DNA of 64,000 nt from Angiostrongylus vasorum (lineage: Eukaryota; Nematoda; Chromadorea; Rhabditida; Metastrongylidae): assembly GCA_018806985.1 (NCBI GenBank), contig JADANN010000032.1:2811501-2875500 (forward strand). Direction: 5' to 3'. The notes beneath the pieces were generated by a model that was not told the DNA's origin, ran no database searches, and saw only the letters and a program-made list of their open reading frames with translations. The translations under genes were made by a program, and so were the position numbers. Of this stretch, positions 11,990-24,214 are shown one piece after another (positions within the stretch are counted from its first letter, which is position 1; each line of letters begins with the position of its first letter).

Positions 11990-14650
11990 TTTTTGCTTCT
12001 TATTAAGGAACTATACAGTGGCATCATAATGCTTGAATACATGTTGTATAGTAACTATTCCCCAAAAATGTTTAATTTTTACTTCCTTTATTTCAATGCA
12101 CGCATACGAGGCCAATCCCAACAAATGTTTTAGATGAACAGCGCCACGGCATCGCGAACTGAAGGGCGCACCAACAACGCAAGGAGGTCTCTGCTCGATA
12201 CGCAGCTACTAAAGCCTACGCGGTACGCTCGCAAGAGTGACTGGCGAGGCTCATTGCATCCCCCTATTTACCCCATGCGGTAATACGTGCAGTTCCTGTA
12301 ACACCGTTGTTAGCTTATCGTCTTTCTTGATTGAATGCATCGAATTTCATTGTTGCTTCCTCTCATTGTCGTGTATTGAACTCTCAGAACTTGCACTCGA
12401 TACTCACAATCTCTTAATTGGTTCACGGTGGTGCTCAGCGGTGCCAGGCTTGCCCATGGGCGTTCTGCCTGATCCTGCACTAGTGGGAACGTAACCATCC
12501 TTACTCTTATTGTACACGCTGTGGCGTATAGGGCCGTTGGTCGGCATAGCATGTTGTTGCACTATAACCTAGCTGGCCCAAAGTCCATATATCACATATT
12601 CACCAACGGCTTCGCCCGCCGGTGCAAAACTTCTTGAGCGAGCATAGCACCATTGCACCTAGGGCGTCGCCTGATCCCTACCCAGTAGTCAGTTGTTGGT
12701 TTCACTCCTTATTGAGCACTTCATTGATGTGCACTGATCGTGTCGTCGTGCATCGGCCTTAATACATACTTGTTGATTGTCTTCTCCTTATATCCCGTCT
12801 GACCATGATCATGCAAGACCTTGTGGTTGCGGCTCAAGTCAGCTGTTCTTTGCTCCCTCTGTGTTACTCACCTCGCCTGTCTACGCCCAGCGCACTATTT
12901 TTCTCAGCAGGCGCACAGGGCCACAGATTGTGTTGGCGTCCCACCACCCATATAGCTGTCTAGTCGTTGTTTTCTAGTAATACTCTAACCCCCATTATCC
13001 TCTAGTAGCCTCACCTTAGTAGAGCTGTAGCGTGTCATAACCTTCGACTCGCGTTTTTTTGTGCCCGTATTTTGCTGTCATTATTACTATGTTGTTATCG
13101 TGTTGTCAGTGTTGTTGTCACGTATATAAAGATTTAATCACCAAGTTTGACGCTGGTCGATCGATAAAAACCAGGAAGTCCCGCGTGGCAGAACCACATA
13201 CATATGGCCATCTATGCGTACCCACCACAATCTGGTGCATCGGCCTCTTAAGAGGACCCGCAGTCACAGCTATACGTTGTTTCAGGTAGAAACATTTTTA
13301 AACGATTTGATATACTAAAAGCGATTATTGTGAACTAAAGTGCTGCGGTTTATAATAGATCGTAATTTCCCTTGACCTTTTTTCCCACACTTTAACTAAG
13401 TGCGCCGTACACAGTTTCGTTTGCTAAGCAAACGACGCTTTCACAGTAATGCTTCGTTCCACATCGTAATGTAGTGATTTAGCTAACGTTCAGTGCAGTA
13501 GCACCAGTGTTCAATCGGGCAGCTATGTTTGCCTCAGTTTTGTCAGTCCCTCGAAGAGATTATTTTGACCAGTAAAGAAGTTACGGCTAAACTTTGAAGT
13601 TCTTCTGGTCTTTCCTTTGTAAGTGTTTTCTTGGACATCATTTTTCTTCTGAGCCAGGAAAGTAAGAACACCTGTAGCGTCGACCGGCATGAGGTACAGA
13701 TTCATGAGCGCTGCGGAAACGAAGGACGCTTTGCAGAGACTGCATATGGCTTTTGGACACTGCGCTCCTTCCGATTTGTGAGTTTTGTTTTGGCACCATC
13801 AGTAATTTCAGTCAAATTTTTTTTCCAAACCTGTAACTTTAGCCATGAATTGGCTGTAATTGAAAATATATAAGTGCGTTTTAGGTGCCTTCTTTCAAAA
13901 AACAATCCGTTTATCGCAGCGTGTTCGTGGCTGCACACGAACTGCGTTCGTAGTGCTGGTCGTGCAAGTTGGAAGCGCGAAGAAAGCCCCCTTCCCAATT
14001 AAGGGGCGTTTAACGTCATTTCGAAGATTAGCGTTGCTGGTTGTTAATGGAATTTTGTTTAAGGAATTGTTTAGAACTAGACCACATGGCCTGTTGCAAT
14101 AGCACTGTCGCATGCAATAGGGGGACAAATTGTGGAAAGTAGCCTTCGCTTCCCACTGCCTGTGTTTACTTTTGTTTTCATCTGTGTTTTATTAGAGGGT
14201 TACCTTACATGATATGATTGGAGCCATTGCAAATCGCTTGCATATGCATATCATATGCATTGCATAGCGATGTACATTCTCATTGATAGTGACTGATACA
14301 GATTATGGAGAACATTGTTTTTGCGCAGGTCTCTACTTTTTCTTTTTACTATTTTCTTCCTGTGGTTTGAAACCCTGGAATCACCTTCGTTTCTGTGTTC
14401 AAGTAGTAGTGAATTATGTATGTTTTCATGTGTTTAAATTGTTGAGCTTACACAGAGCTGATAACAAGGTTTATTCGGCTAACGTTTCCACAACTTTGTT
14501 TTCTTCAGAGCGCATGTACCTCTTCTTTGTTTTCGTTACAGTTTTTGAACGGCTAGTATATTTCTTTTAAGAATAAATCATTTGTATAATCTTGTGTTGA
14601 AAATAATGCTTTCCTTAGTTCTTAAACATTTAAATGTAGTGATTGTTCTT
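11990..14650 (+). repeat. Repeat E, copy 1
   Basis: One of five copies (others 32886-36105 minus, 44382-47960 plus, 49976-52200 plus partial, 54455-55368 plus partial). Landmarks: AACTATACAGTGGCATCATAA at the 5' side, GATGAACAGCGCC, CACCAAGTTTGA, ATGAATTGGCTGTAATTG and TTATTCGGCTAACGTTTC. Open frames of up to 123 codons in other copies are broken here, so I do not call genes. No transposase motif or terminal repeats were recognised, so the class is unknown. Confidence 0.85.
14233..14271. repeat. Imperfect palindrome inside repeat E
   Basis: ATCGCT at the left end and AGCGAT at the right end flank TGCATATGCAT-rich arms. The same 39-base structure is kept in the E copies at 33748-33786 and 46689-46727. 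Its role is unknown. Confidence 0.6.
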
Positions 14651-14664
14651 TTTTCTCTTGCATC

Positions 14665-15062
14665 GTCTGACTTCAGTGGAGAGACAGGAGGAACGAAAGA
14701 CCCGTATGGTGTGGTGGTGAACGTGTTAGCCCAGGAAAAGGGGTGATAGCGCGCTCATTAACCAACGCAGACATCTGCGTTCCGGAGTTTTGCAAATATC
14801 TCAGCATAACTTCAACGAAGCTGAGATATTTGCAAAATCTGACCTGCAAGTGCCCTATAGGTGGGAACGAACGCGCTATTACCTTTTCCGGGAGCGAACG
14901 TGTTCACCACCACACCATGCGGGTCCTTCGTTTCGCCTGTCTCTCAGCTAGTTCTATCGATCTTTTGCCATCAGCAATCACCCGTTGACGGGATTGATCT
15001 GGGGAGCCCAAATCGGCATTGGACCCAATTAAGCTGAGGCTATAGTTATAATCACAATTTTA
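14665..15062. mobile_element. Two SINE family 1 copies forming an inverted pair
   Basis: A plus-strand copy (about 14665-14819) with GACCCGTATGGTGTGGTGG meets a minus-strand copy (14820-15062). The junction is a perfect 18-base stem, TTTTGCAAATATCTCAGC at 14788-14805 and its complement at 14820-14837, with a 14-base loop. The first copy sits at the same place in repeat E as the SINEs at 33149-33340 and 47134-47325. Confidence 0.7.
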
Positions 15063-17349
15063 GTCTTTTTGCCTACTGCCTACTCTTTTTGATGGCAGGG
15101 TATATTGCGAAATATAACTTCAACGAAGCTGAGATATTTGCAAAACTCTGGACCGCAGGTGTTTGCGGTGGTGAACGAACGCGCTATTACCGTTTTCCGG
15201 GAGCGAACGTGTTCACCACCTCACCATGCGGATCCTTGGTTTCACCCTGTCTCTCATGAGTTCTATCGATCACTTACATACTTTGTGTTTCACTAAGTAC
15301 TGTGTGTACAGTATTGAGTGTAAGAGAATGAATAGGATACTAGCGCGCCAAATTCCCACAAGCAGTTTTCCGGAGTGAAACCGATTCAGAGGAGCAGGCC
15401 AGTATATGTGATGATCATCTGGAAACGCTGTAGTGCCATCTCGTGATTTGAGATAATATTAAATTAGATAACGAATTGTTTCAACATATTAAATGAGCAC
15501 AGAATAATCCATTTGCTGGAGCCAGCCAATGAAAGTTCTTCAAACCCTTCCAAGTTGGACCATTACTGCCATTTAGCGAATAGCTGAACGAGTGAACCAT
15601 GCGGTGCTTACATTAACACACTTAATTTTAATTGAAGAATATCACATACCGATAGGTTTAAATTCATCTCGCTCAACTCAATCAAATCTTCCTATCCGTG
15701 GTAAAGAGTAACTTGATAAATTTTGAAGGTTCTAGATGATAGTAAAAAGTGGTTTTCAGCAACACGCCTAAATGGGAATACACCCACGCACGCATGCGTG
15801 ATTACGCCATCGCAAATACAGAAGGTATGGGCCAAATCGGCCCAGCGAAAACAGGTAGTTCATCAGCTAGATCCATCCGCTTCTCAGGGAAGCAAAGATC
15901 GCCTTTAGTTCACAACCCCTATCTGGGGACACGTCACTTTGCCTCGCGACTAACCGACATGGGATCCTACTATAAGGGAAATCGGTGGTATGAGAAAGAT
16001 CCGTAGTCGAATATAGCTCGATGTCTCCTCAAAAACGAAAACATAATCGTGCCATGCTAAACATTATTAAGTAAATCCAGCCCTTTAACTTAAGCACTCT
16101 CTGAAGAATCTGTGAAAAAATGACGCTAAATCGACTATTGTTCTTGAAGCTCTCGATGAAAATCGCTAACGGCGAACTGTTGAAGAAACAGTCCAAAATC
16201 CTGAAAAGAACACCCAAAGTGGTTTCCCCTATATGGATGACTAAGTGTTAAAATGAGCCTTCTCGCCAATTTGTGAAGGAAAGCCACCAGACAACGTTCA
16301 GAACAGGTACGTAGGTCAGCAGACGTGAACTGAAAGAAAAACGAAGAAAATCTTGACGTTTCCAGTAAACAACGCTTATTTGTGTCCTTTAGCAAACGTG
16401 ATTAATGTTGTTAACAAACCCTTGAAATATCTTCAATATTTAAACACATGCCGGTTTTTTTTCTTTCGTCCGGGTGTGCAGTCAATAACCGTTTACGCTT
16501 GTTTACTTGTATTTCCAGATGTATAGGTGTGTAAAGTTGTCATCAGAAACAGTTTAGAGCTTTTGTAAGAATAAAAATTCGTGCAGAGTGATAACGTTGG
16601 TTCTAAGTAACATTGTCAGTTCCTCATTGTGGTTTGTTCTTCTTTCTTTTGCTGCTGTCATCGTTCCGGCTTAAGGATGCGACATCTCTGAAATTGCATT
16701 CCTCAGAGGTCAAGGATACGAACAAAATTGGCGATTTTTAACAAGGCGCTCTTAAACGACAAGTTTTTTTCACAACTTCTTGTCGAAATCAGTCATTCAA
16801 CACGCATGAATCCTATGTGCATCGTGGCTATCAACGAAGAAGGATAACAGGACTGGAATCAGTACCTGGTCCTATCTCTCACCACATAAGGTTCTTTAGA
16901 AAGAATGCGTAGCTTTACAAAGGTCTTGCGATGAGAATCACCCAATAAATGTACATTTTCCTGACCTTTTAGTAATTCCCCCATGGTCGTTTCCTGGTTA
17001 GTGGATAAATCAAGGATCTCGTTAACTGAGGATCACCAACCTGTAAACTACGAGGCTACATATCGCGTTTCAATTGGTGAACAAGGGTTGAATCCAGAAC
17101 GACAGCGACCTCATGGTCGTTCTCTGAGATGCAGGAGAACTCAGGGGATGAAGTCCCTGTTCTTGCTTTGCTGAATGAACACATACTTTCTTTGTTTACG
17201 AGGACACTGTCATGCATACGTGTGTGAGTGTGTCAGAGTACATGCAGTTTGAATTACCAAACACGGTAAAACAAATGGACTTCGTTCCCTTGACATCGAA
17301 AGAGCATCGATACGACAGCGCCGGGTAGAATGAGTATGAAAGAGCTGCT

Positions 17350-18080
17350 CAAGTCTGAGGGCCATTCCAGGCCGCTTAAATGGAGATTCAAGCAAGGAAG
17401 ATTTGATATGACGCCATCGTACAATTTGGAGCGAGAAGACGCCGCCCATTCAACGTCGTCTTTACCAACGGAGAAGAACTGTTCTTCGGAACATGCGACA
17501 ACAGAGAAGACGGCGACGTTGGGCGTCCTCGCCAATGTGAGTTAGTCCACGTACATCGATTCATTCGAACAACTAACAAACCGAAACCTAATCGGACGTT
17601 TACGGTTGAAAAGATGTGATCGATATCGGCTTTGACACTTTTCTTCTTCCAAACACCGACATCAACCTCTGACGAAGACGAAGTCGAAGAGTTCAGTACG
17701 GACTCGGAGAAGTTGTACAGCGAAGCAAGGTCAGCGTTGGCATTTTTAGATCTATGAATGGACCCAAAAGAACGTCTGAAGAACGTTACATTGGGCTTAC
17801 GGAACGCACTGGAACGAACAGGTTGAGCGGATCTCTAAGTTTCTCAAGATGGCGAAGATCACTCATGTCTACTCAGAATTCAAGAAGCCCCACTCTCAGC
17901 GCTGGATGTGGGAGTCTTCCAAATGAAAAGAGGGTGGGCGGGTACCATGAAGAAGTAGATCGTATCACAGTAAATAGAGGGCCCTGCACAAACAAGGTGG
18001 CTGTTGTCTCAAAAATTCGACACAGGACCAGACTATGCCATCTTTCATTCTCATTTGAGTATTTGGGCGACTCATTTTAG
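17350..18080 (+). pseudogene. RTE endonuclease remnant, duplicated copy
   Basis: Same content as 4480-5190, with the GEELFFGTCDNRE region and the other decayed endonuclease blocks, differing by a few substitutions and homopolymer indels. One A-run change (TCAAAAATTCG versus TCAAAATTCG) alters the frame near the end. Confidence 0.7.
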
Positions 18081-18136
18081 CTTGTGGTGCGAGCTCCAGC
18101 AAAACTTCCACCCATTTCTCTCTCAAACAGTCTTCA

Positions 18137-18854
18137 TCCATGGTGGCACTCCGCTACGAATGTAGTGACGAACGTGGAACCCAGTCCCAATTCCTAAAGC
18201 GTTCCATCTGCGAATGCAGATGGTTAACTTTAGCCAAGAACGCGTCCACCCATCGTTTGGGTAGACCTCCGAGAGCACATTTATATTCTCTTGGAGTCTA
18301 CTTCACTGTTCTTTTAGTTTATCTATCATGTTTTATTATGTGACCGGCACATCTGTGTTTCGCTACTGATGTTTAATCTCCTGGATGCCGTAGATGGGAT
18401 ACATTTCGAAGACCTGAGCTGTGCATTCCGGCTAGACTTTTTGAGTGCCAGTTATATTTCAAAACGCATCGTTCATGTGCTCTGAGTAGTGTGGAGTATT
18501 CTTGACATGGCTGAAGTGCCGCCCACGTCTCTGCAGCATAATAATATAGTGCTGGAACGACCGTTGAATCCAAAAAGGTGAGCGTTGATTTTCGGGTCCT
18601 TCAGCTGGTCGGTGGCTTTTATGAGTGGTCCAAATGCGGCCCTCCTTCCTCTCTTTCTCTCCTCCTCTGTATTATTCCTTCTTCATTTTTTTCTATGTTC
18701 ATTGAACGTTCAAGGTACACGTACGAGGTGATTTCAACAGTCAGAGAATCATCTAGCTTGATTTGATCACCTTCGCATTATAGATTTCTCATAACCTGGG
18801 ACTTCAATCTATTTATGCGCAGTCCAATCTTTTCTCCCGCTTCGTTGAGTTCAT
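18137..18854 (-). pseudogene. RTE reverse transcriptase remnant, truncated duplicate
   Basis: Duplicate of 5270-5987 with the minus-strand HLFDSTVVPALYY, GGLPKRWVDAFLARVN and LNEAGEKIGLRIN blocks. The upstream RT part present at 5988-6390 is missing because the duplication ends at 18854. Confidence 0.7.
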
Positions 18855-18990
18855 ACCCTGCCATCAAAAAGAGTAGGCAGTAGGCAAAAAGGCTAAAATT
18901 GTGATTATATCTCAGCATAATTATGGTTGTATCACACACACCCTGCCGTGAAAAATGGTAGTAGGCAGTAAAAAAAAATTAACCAGTGGA
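18855..18990 (+). mobile_element. SINE family 1 tail fragments
   Basis: Two partial tails in a row: ACCCTGCCATCAAAAAGAGT with GTAGGCAGTAGGC, then ATCTCAGCATAATTATGG, CCCTGCCGTGAAAAATGG and a poly-A run. The tRNA-like head is missing. It marks the right edge of duplication copy B. Confidence 0.55.
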
Positions 18991-19149
18991 GAAAACTGTT
19001 CTGAACTATTGTTCATACGTTATGCTGATGAAAATGCGTCTCATAATTGCTTGTTTAACGACGGTTTTTCGATGCATTTAGCTCGAATGCTTTCGTGCAA
19101 CATCGGTATGTTTTCTCATTGGCATTGTTCATATGAAATGTGGTGGTGC

Positions 19150-22100
19150 TACAAGAGCTAGAAATAAAAACGAGGTTGGAATGACGGGAGCTTTGAGAAC
19201 GTAAATGTCTGTTTGTTTTAGCACCTCTCGTCTAGGCTATATTCGTAGTAGAAGTATTACAAACTTATTTTCGTGCTCATTTTTTCTCGTTTGAACAGGT
19301 GTGGGTAGGACAGTGGCATGGGCTACCTGTAATACAAAACGGATCAAATGCTTTTCCGTTCCCGAGCGCTGTGCCAACCAAACGCCCTACAGGATCGGGA
19401 AATCGGTGTCAGCCTTGTTTGGGAAGGTACAAGTTCTGTCCGATCTACGTAGGATGGTCCTGCCTGCGATTAAGACCTAGGAGGGCACAGCTTTTCCAGG
19501 ATTCTAAAGAAAATCGATGCGACAAGTGCTTAGCGGAATTCCTCGGGACGTGAAGCATAATGCAGAGGCGACGAATCCCTTCAACCGAAGGCTGGAAAAG
19601 CGATATTATAATCGCTGAGACGAATCCAACAAGCTACATATGACAAGAATATCTTGTAGGGAACTCGTTCTCCTGCACAATTGGAAAAGCAAGGAAGAAC
19701 TGAAGGCAGAGTACGAGTTATTTGCATGCAGACTGTTCCAAATGTTTTATTGCTTAAAACAAGAAGTCGCATCTTGTCTTCAACACTTCGGAAAAGTTGC
19801 TCATGACGACGAGAAAATTCTAGCTAAACGTGACTGCAACGACCTTTGAATGGATAGCATTAAATTAGCAATTAAATCGTGCAGCACGATATTACACTTG
19901 CTTTCAAGACCGTTAATGAAGCGCAGACCTTGGACCATAACCAAGAATATTGCGAATTTGAACCCGCAGGTTAACCTTACATCTCCAAACAAGTACGAAA
20001 CTATCCCTCGAGAAGTAAAGGATCCCAAGCCAATGGAAGGCACTGCATACGATCACGCGACCAAGTAAAGGTGCACTCTGAATGATCTTTGCAACGACAG
20101 TTAGACTTGCAGATTAAGTGTTACGTAGCTTTTAATTAAAAAAATCAAATCGAACATAGCAATAACGTTGGGTGAAAGCGAATCAGCCCAAGTAGAAATT
20201 TTTGACAACGAAACTCTATGCCAACTAGGCATTCCACTGCATTCTTCTAACTTGGCGACTCAAAAGGTTACTATTCTATAAGCTTATTGAAATAGAAGTT
20301 AAATGTTCCTGGTTAATAACTCGAATTAAGTACTATGGCAAGTTCGTCGGCGAAACAACCCCATCATCTCCCAATCTATTTCTCTAAGCAAGAGGCACGA
20401 GAAAGGCAACACCGTACTGCCAAAATTGCTCACAAATGGCCTTAAACCCTTTTTGTGACAACAAGCGTTCTAGAAATATTTCAAAAGAGAATTCCTTTAA
20501 TCTCTCTATGACTAGCCAACATGTGTTTAAATTGCTGAGTTTATACGAGGGTGTTACACAGCGTTTACTGGGATAACGCGTCGACGTCTTCGTCTTCATC
20601 GGAGCCCATGATTGGAACCGATGGTCCACAGTTGTTCGCCTTTTCGATGTGGGCTCTTCGTCTACTTCTATCGCCCTTTATAGAAAAGCATTCTTTAGTG
20701 AGTAATCCTCATTCGAGAGGTGCTCTATTGAGGAATATCCGACTCGATACGAAGATGAACACGCCACGTTTAGAAGACGAACAACTGTGGACCATCGACT
20801 CTTATTATCGGCTCTGATGAAGACGAAGGCGTCGAAACGTCAGCCGAATAGAACTTGCGTAACAACCTTATGTAAGCAAAACAATTAGAACGGATGTTGA
20901 CTTGTCATTCCGAGGTTAAAGGGAAGTCGGTTTTCAGATATTCTAACAACGCTTATCGTCAAAAAAGGGTTCAAGGCCATTCGTGAGCAATTTTGGCAAT
21001 ACGGTATTGCTTTTCTGGTGCCTATTGCTATGAGAAATAAATTAGGAGGTGATGGAGATATGTCACGAACGAAGCTGCCATCGTATTTGGTTTGAGTTTT
21101 TAACCAGGATTGTTCAGTTTCTCTTTCAGTGAGCTTGTAGAATAGTAACCCTCTTGAATCGGCAAGTTAGAAGAATGCGGAGGAGTACCTAGTTGGCACA
21201 GGGTTTCCCCTATCATAAACTTTCTAGCTGAGCTGACTGAGTTTCATCCAACGTTAATAATATGTCCGATTTGATTTTCTTGATTAAAAGCTACAGGACA
21301 CTCAATGTACAAGTCGGACCGCCGTTGTTAAGAACCTCAAGAGCACCTTTACTAGGTCGCGCGATAGTATGCCATGTCTTCCACTGATTTGGGATCCTTT
21401 CCTTCTCGAGGGATAGTTTCACACTTATTTAGAGATGTGTGGGTAACACAGCATGGTCCAAGATCCGCGCTTCATTAACGCTCTCGAAAGCAAGTGCAAT
21501 GCCGTACTGCACGACTTTGCGTCAATTTATTGGTATTTCTTTAAAGGTGTTTGTAAACACGTCTAGCTGGAATTTTCTCGTCGTCGTGAGCAACTTTTCC
21601 GAATTGTTGGAGAAAAAGGTGCGAATTCTTGTTTCAAGCAGTAAAACATTTGGAACAATATGCATGCAAGTAACTCGTACTCTCTCCTTCGTTCCTCCTT
21701 GCTTTTCAAGTCGTGCAGCAGAATGAGTTTCTATAAGATGTTCTTTTCGTTCACAGCTCGTTGGCTTCGTCTAGACGATTATAAGATCATTTTTTCTATC
21801 CTTCGGCTTAACTGGATCTTCGCATTCATGGAGGCACCGTCTACTTTTTTTGCTCACATCAGATTCAGAAAAGCGTAATCGAAATTGTGTTATAACGGTG
21901 CACCCTCTCTACTTCCTTTCTCTCTTTTGAAAAACGAAATTTCATGACAATGAGGTAGTTTCCACAAGATAATATTTGAACTGTTTCCACTCTGCTTTTC
22001 AATCCTTCTCCATCTTCGCTGGCGTTTCCGCTTCTGCTTTTCATTGAGGATCATTTCCTCCAACTGATTGTAATTTTTTTCCTTTGCACAGCTTCTCACG

Positions 22101-22562
22101 ACTTCCTCATCCAATCCATTTTTTTGAATTCGTCATCCTGCTTCTGTATTATGCTTCAGGCCCAAGGAATTCCGCTAAACACTAGTCGAATCGATTTTCT
22201 TTAGAATCTTGGAATAGCAGTGTCCACCTAGATAATAAGTGGCGGGACCATCCTGCAAGCCTGATACCAACTTCCCAACGCTGAATTAGGCTTGGCCCGA
22301 GAACGGAGCACCATTTAATTCGTTTTGTTTTGTATTTGTTATTGCATTTGTATGTATTGTATTCATTTGTTCTGTATTTAAGGTAGCCTTAGCCACTGTG
22401 CTACCTTTACCTCTTAAAATAAGAACAATGAGCAAGAAATACGTTTATAACACTTATAGTATGAATATAGTCCAGACGAGAAGTGCTGAAACAAAGGGAC
22501 ATTTACGTTCTCGAAATTCGCCCTCGTTCAAATCTCATTTTTATTTTTTAGCTACAGTAATA
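19150..22562. mobile_element. Giant foldback (inverted-repeat) element
   Basis: The left half (about 19150-20690) and right half (about 20750-22562) are diverged reverse complements around a centre near 20720. Matching pairs: AGAACGTAAATGTC (19198) with its complement at 22502; GATTCTAAAGAAAATCGAT with 22190-22209; the LFQMFYCLKQE-coding stretch near 19735 with 21640; ATAGTAACC-type blocks with 21140; GTCCACAGTTGTTCG with 20781. The right arm has about 280 extra bases (21860-22140). The outer ends are AGCTAGAAATAAAAA on the left and TTTTTATTTTTTAGCTACA on the right. Confidence 0.75.
21890..22114 (-). other. 74-codon open frame in the right-arm insertion
   Basis: A charged frame beginning MDEEVVRSCAKEKNYNQLEE and rich in Lys/Arg/Glu, lying in the part of the right foldback arm that has no counterpart on the left. 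It could be captured host coding sequence or chance. No domain is recognised. Confidence 0.2.
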
Positions 22563-22603
22563 CTACATAATACTGTACGTAACAATACTGTACAAGAGAC
22601 GTC

Positions 22604-23770
22604 ATAATACCGTTTTTGGTTTTTTAGTCGTAGTAACATTGGTTGCAAAACATTACGAACATCGGACTTAAAACAAAGCTTATGAAGTTCGATTGTACAG
22701 TTGCGATCAAATGATCACTTAAAGACTCGTTGTTTTTTCATAGGAAGCTTCTGAAGTCTATTCCGTTTCTTCCGTTTCTTCCGTTCATCTAGTCCTTTTT
22801 CAGTTTTTGATGGACATTTTGTGTTTTAGTAATGCAATAAAGTTGACTTACTGTGGACGAGAACGATTGTTGTAAGGTGGTATCACGCTCGCGTTTAGGA
22901 CGTAGTTGATGGATGTCGCAGGATTAATTAGGGAGAGAAGGTAGAAATAGTACGACATAAAGCTGTTGGAGGATACCATCGTCCATTTGCCTACAGAGAC
23001 TATTGATTTTTAAAATCCGGTAGATCTACAACAGATTTGTTTGTGGAGGTCAAAGCATTTTTCGCTGACGTCTCATAGGTCACTGTAAGCAAGTTTCCAA
23101 TTAGAATATAAACCAGTAAAACTAGTCAGCTCCATAAGAACTCCCATACTCGTGGATATTTTCTTTACATTTCTATCACGAAACGAGGGTTTGTTTCTCG
23201 GCGTTGTTCGTGGGGTGGAGATCTCCGTGTGGCCCTTATCCGTAGCAGTGCCACCGGTTCAGCCTTAAGCAAGCAAGCAATTTGATGCCGCTACAGGTGT
23301 GCAGTAGGATGCAAACATATCACATAGATAGTGCTGTTAAAACTGTTTATTGGAACGATTGTGTTTCGAGTGGATATAAATAACCGAGTGGTTTACTTTG
23401 GTAGTTATTTTCATCTCATGGCCCATCGAGAGCAGTAAACTAGAATGCTATTCGCTTATGTTGCCTCAATTGTAAGTTACACTCTACACTCTATGGGATG
23501 TTTAACTGTGTTGGCTCTTTACTTAAATAACATTTTCAGAAATAATTTCTGGCGTAGTTTCCCACAAATTACACTACATTGTCTTTCGTTCCAGGTAAAC
23601 ACACTCCTCTTCGTCAGTATTAGCTTAATCAAGTGTACTAAGGATGCGAGCAGGTAGGTGTTCTAACTCTTGGATCTACTCAGAGTAGAATGAGTCACGC
23701 TCAGTACGAGTCAACACATTACCAAGGACTCCTAATTCTTAGTGACTGCGGCTTGTGCTTGATTAGAGAC
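22604..23770 (+). repeat. H3 unit, copy gamma
   Basis: Begins with sequence matching intron 2 of the H3.3 pseudogene (TAATACCGTT near 22606), then an acceptor and about 20 bases resembling the start of H3 exon 3 at 22744 (codons for EASEVYSV). The rest matches the H3 3' flank and the distal part seen at 9842-10260 in reverse. The remaining H3 exon 3 is gone. It lacks the SINE found at 32450-32556. Confidence 0.7.
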
Positions 23771-24214
23771 CAGGGCCGTGTTCGATATGAATTACATATG
23801 ACTCCCCGGAGACGGTTGTCCCACATGTGAACCGAACATGACTCATAGTGTCCAGAATGTCTACATGCTGCTTAAAGTTTAAAAAAAACGTATAAAAAAC
23901 TTTAGCTGCTGTGTGGTTCCCGTATCCACGTTTAGACAGCCCTTTCGTTCCTTGATTGAGTACTAGTGTAAATGGATAAACAGAATTCATTCATACGGCT
24001 AGTCTTTTATATCTATTTTATTGCAAAATTTAGAAACACTTACACCGTTCTCACCAAGTGTAAGTGTCGGCGTTATTTAAGCTGCATGCACATTTTCTGA
24101 AGGTAGACTGGCCGTCTGCCGACGATGTTCACGGCTTACAGCTGTCATGGAAGCCGATTAATCGGCCAGAAAAAATGCTTACGCATCTGGGCTGTTATCG
24201 GCTATCATTTCAAT
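23771..24214. other. Unassigned sequence
   Basis: No gene or repeat family recognised. Confidence 0.4.

Larger units (their letters stand above)
14865..18854. repeat. 4-kb direct duplication, copy B
   Basis: Copy of 2001-5987 at an offset of about 12.865 kb. It contains a SINE (15063-15290), the 85-codon frame at 15749-16006 and repeat D at 16103-16932. It also contains an RTE endonuclease remnant on plus (17350-18080) and an RTE RT remnant on minus (18137-18854). It ends abruptly against SINE tail sequence. Confidence 0.9.

Noticed and set aside
12237..12552. Paired plus/minus frames of about 80 codons in repeat E copy 1
   Set aside because: Both strands are open in several E copies because stops happen to be rare there. 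No motif is present and the frames are not maintained in copy 4.
22750..22790. Short TTCCGTTTC tandem run as a satellite or CRISPR-like array
   Set aside because: Only about three short units; it is simple sequence replacing the H3 exon 3 body in copy gamma.
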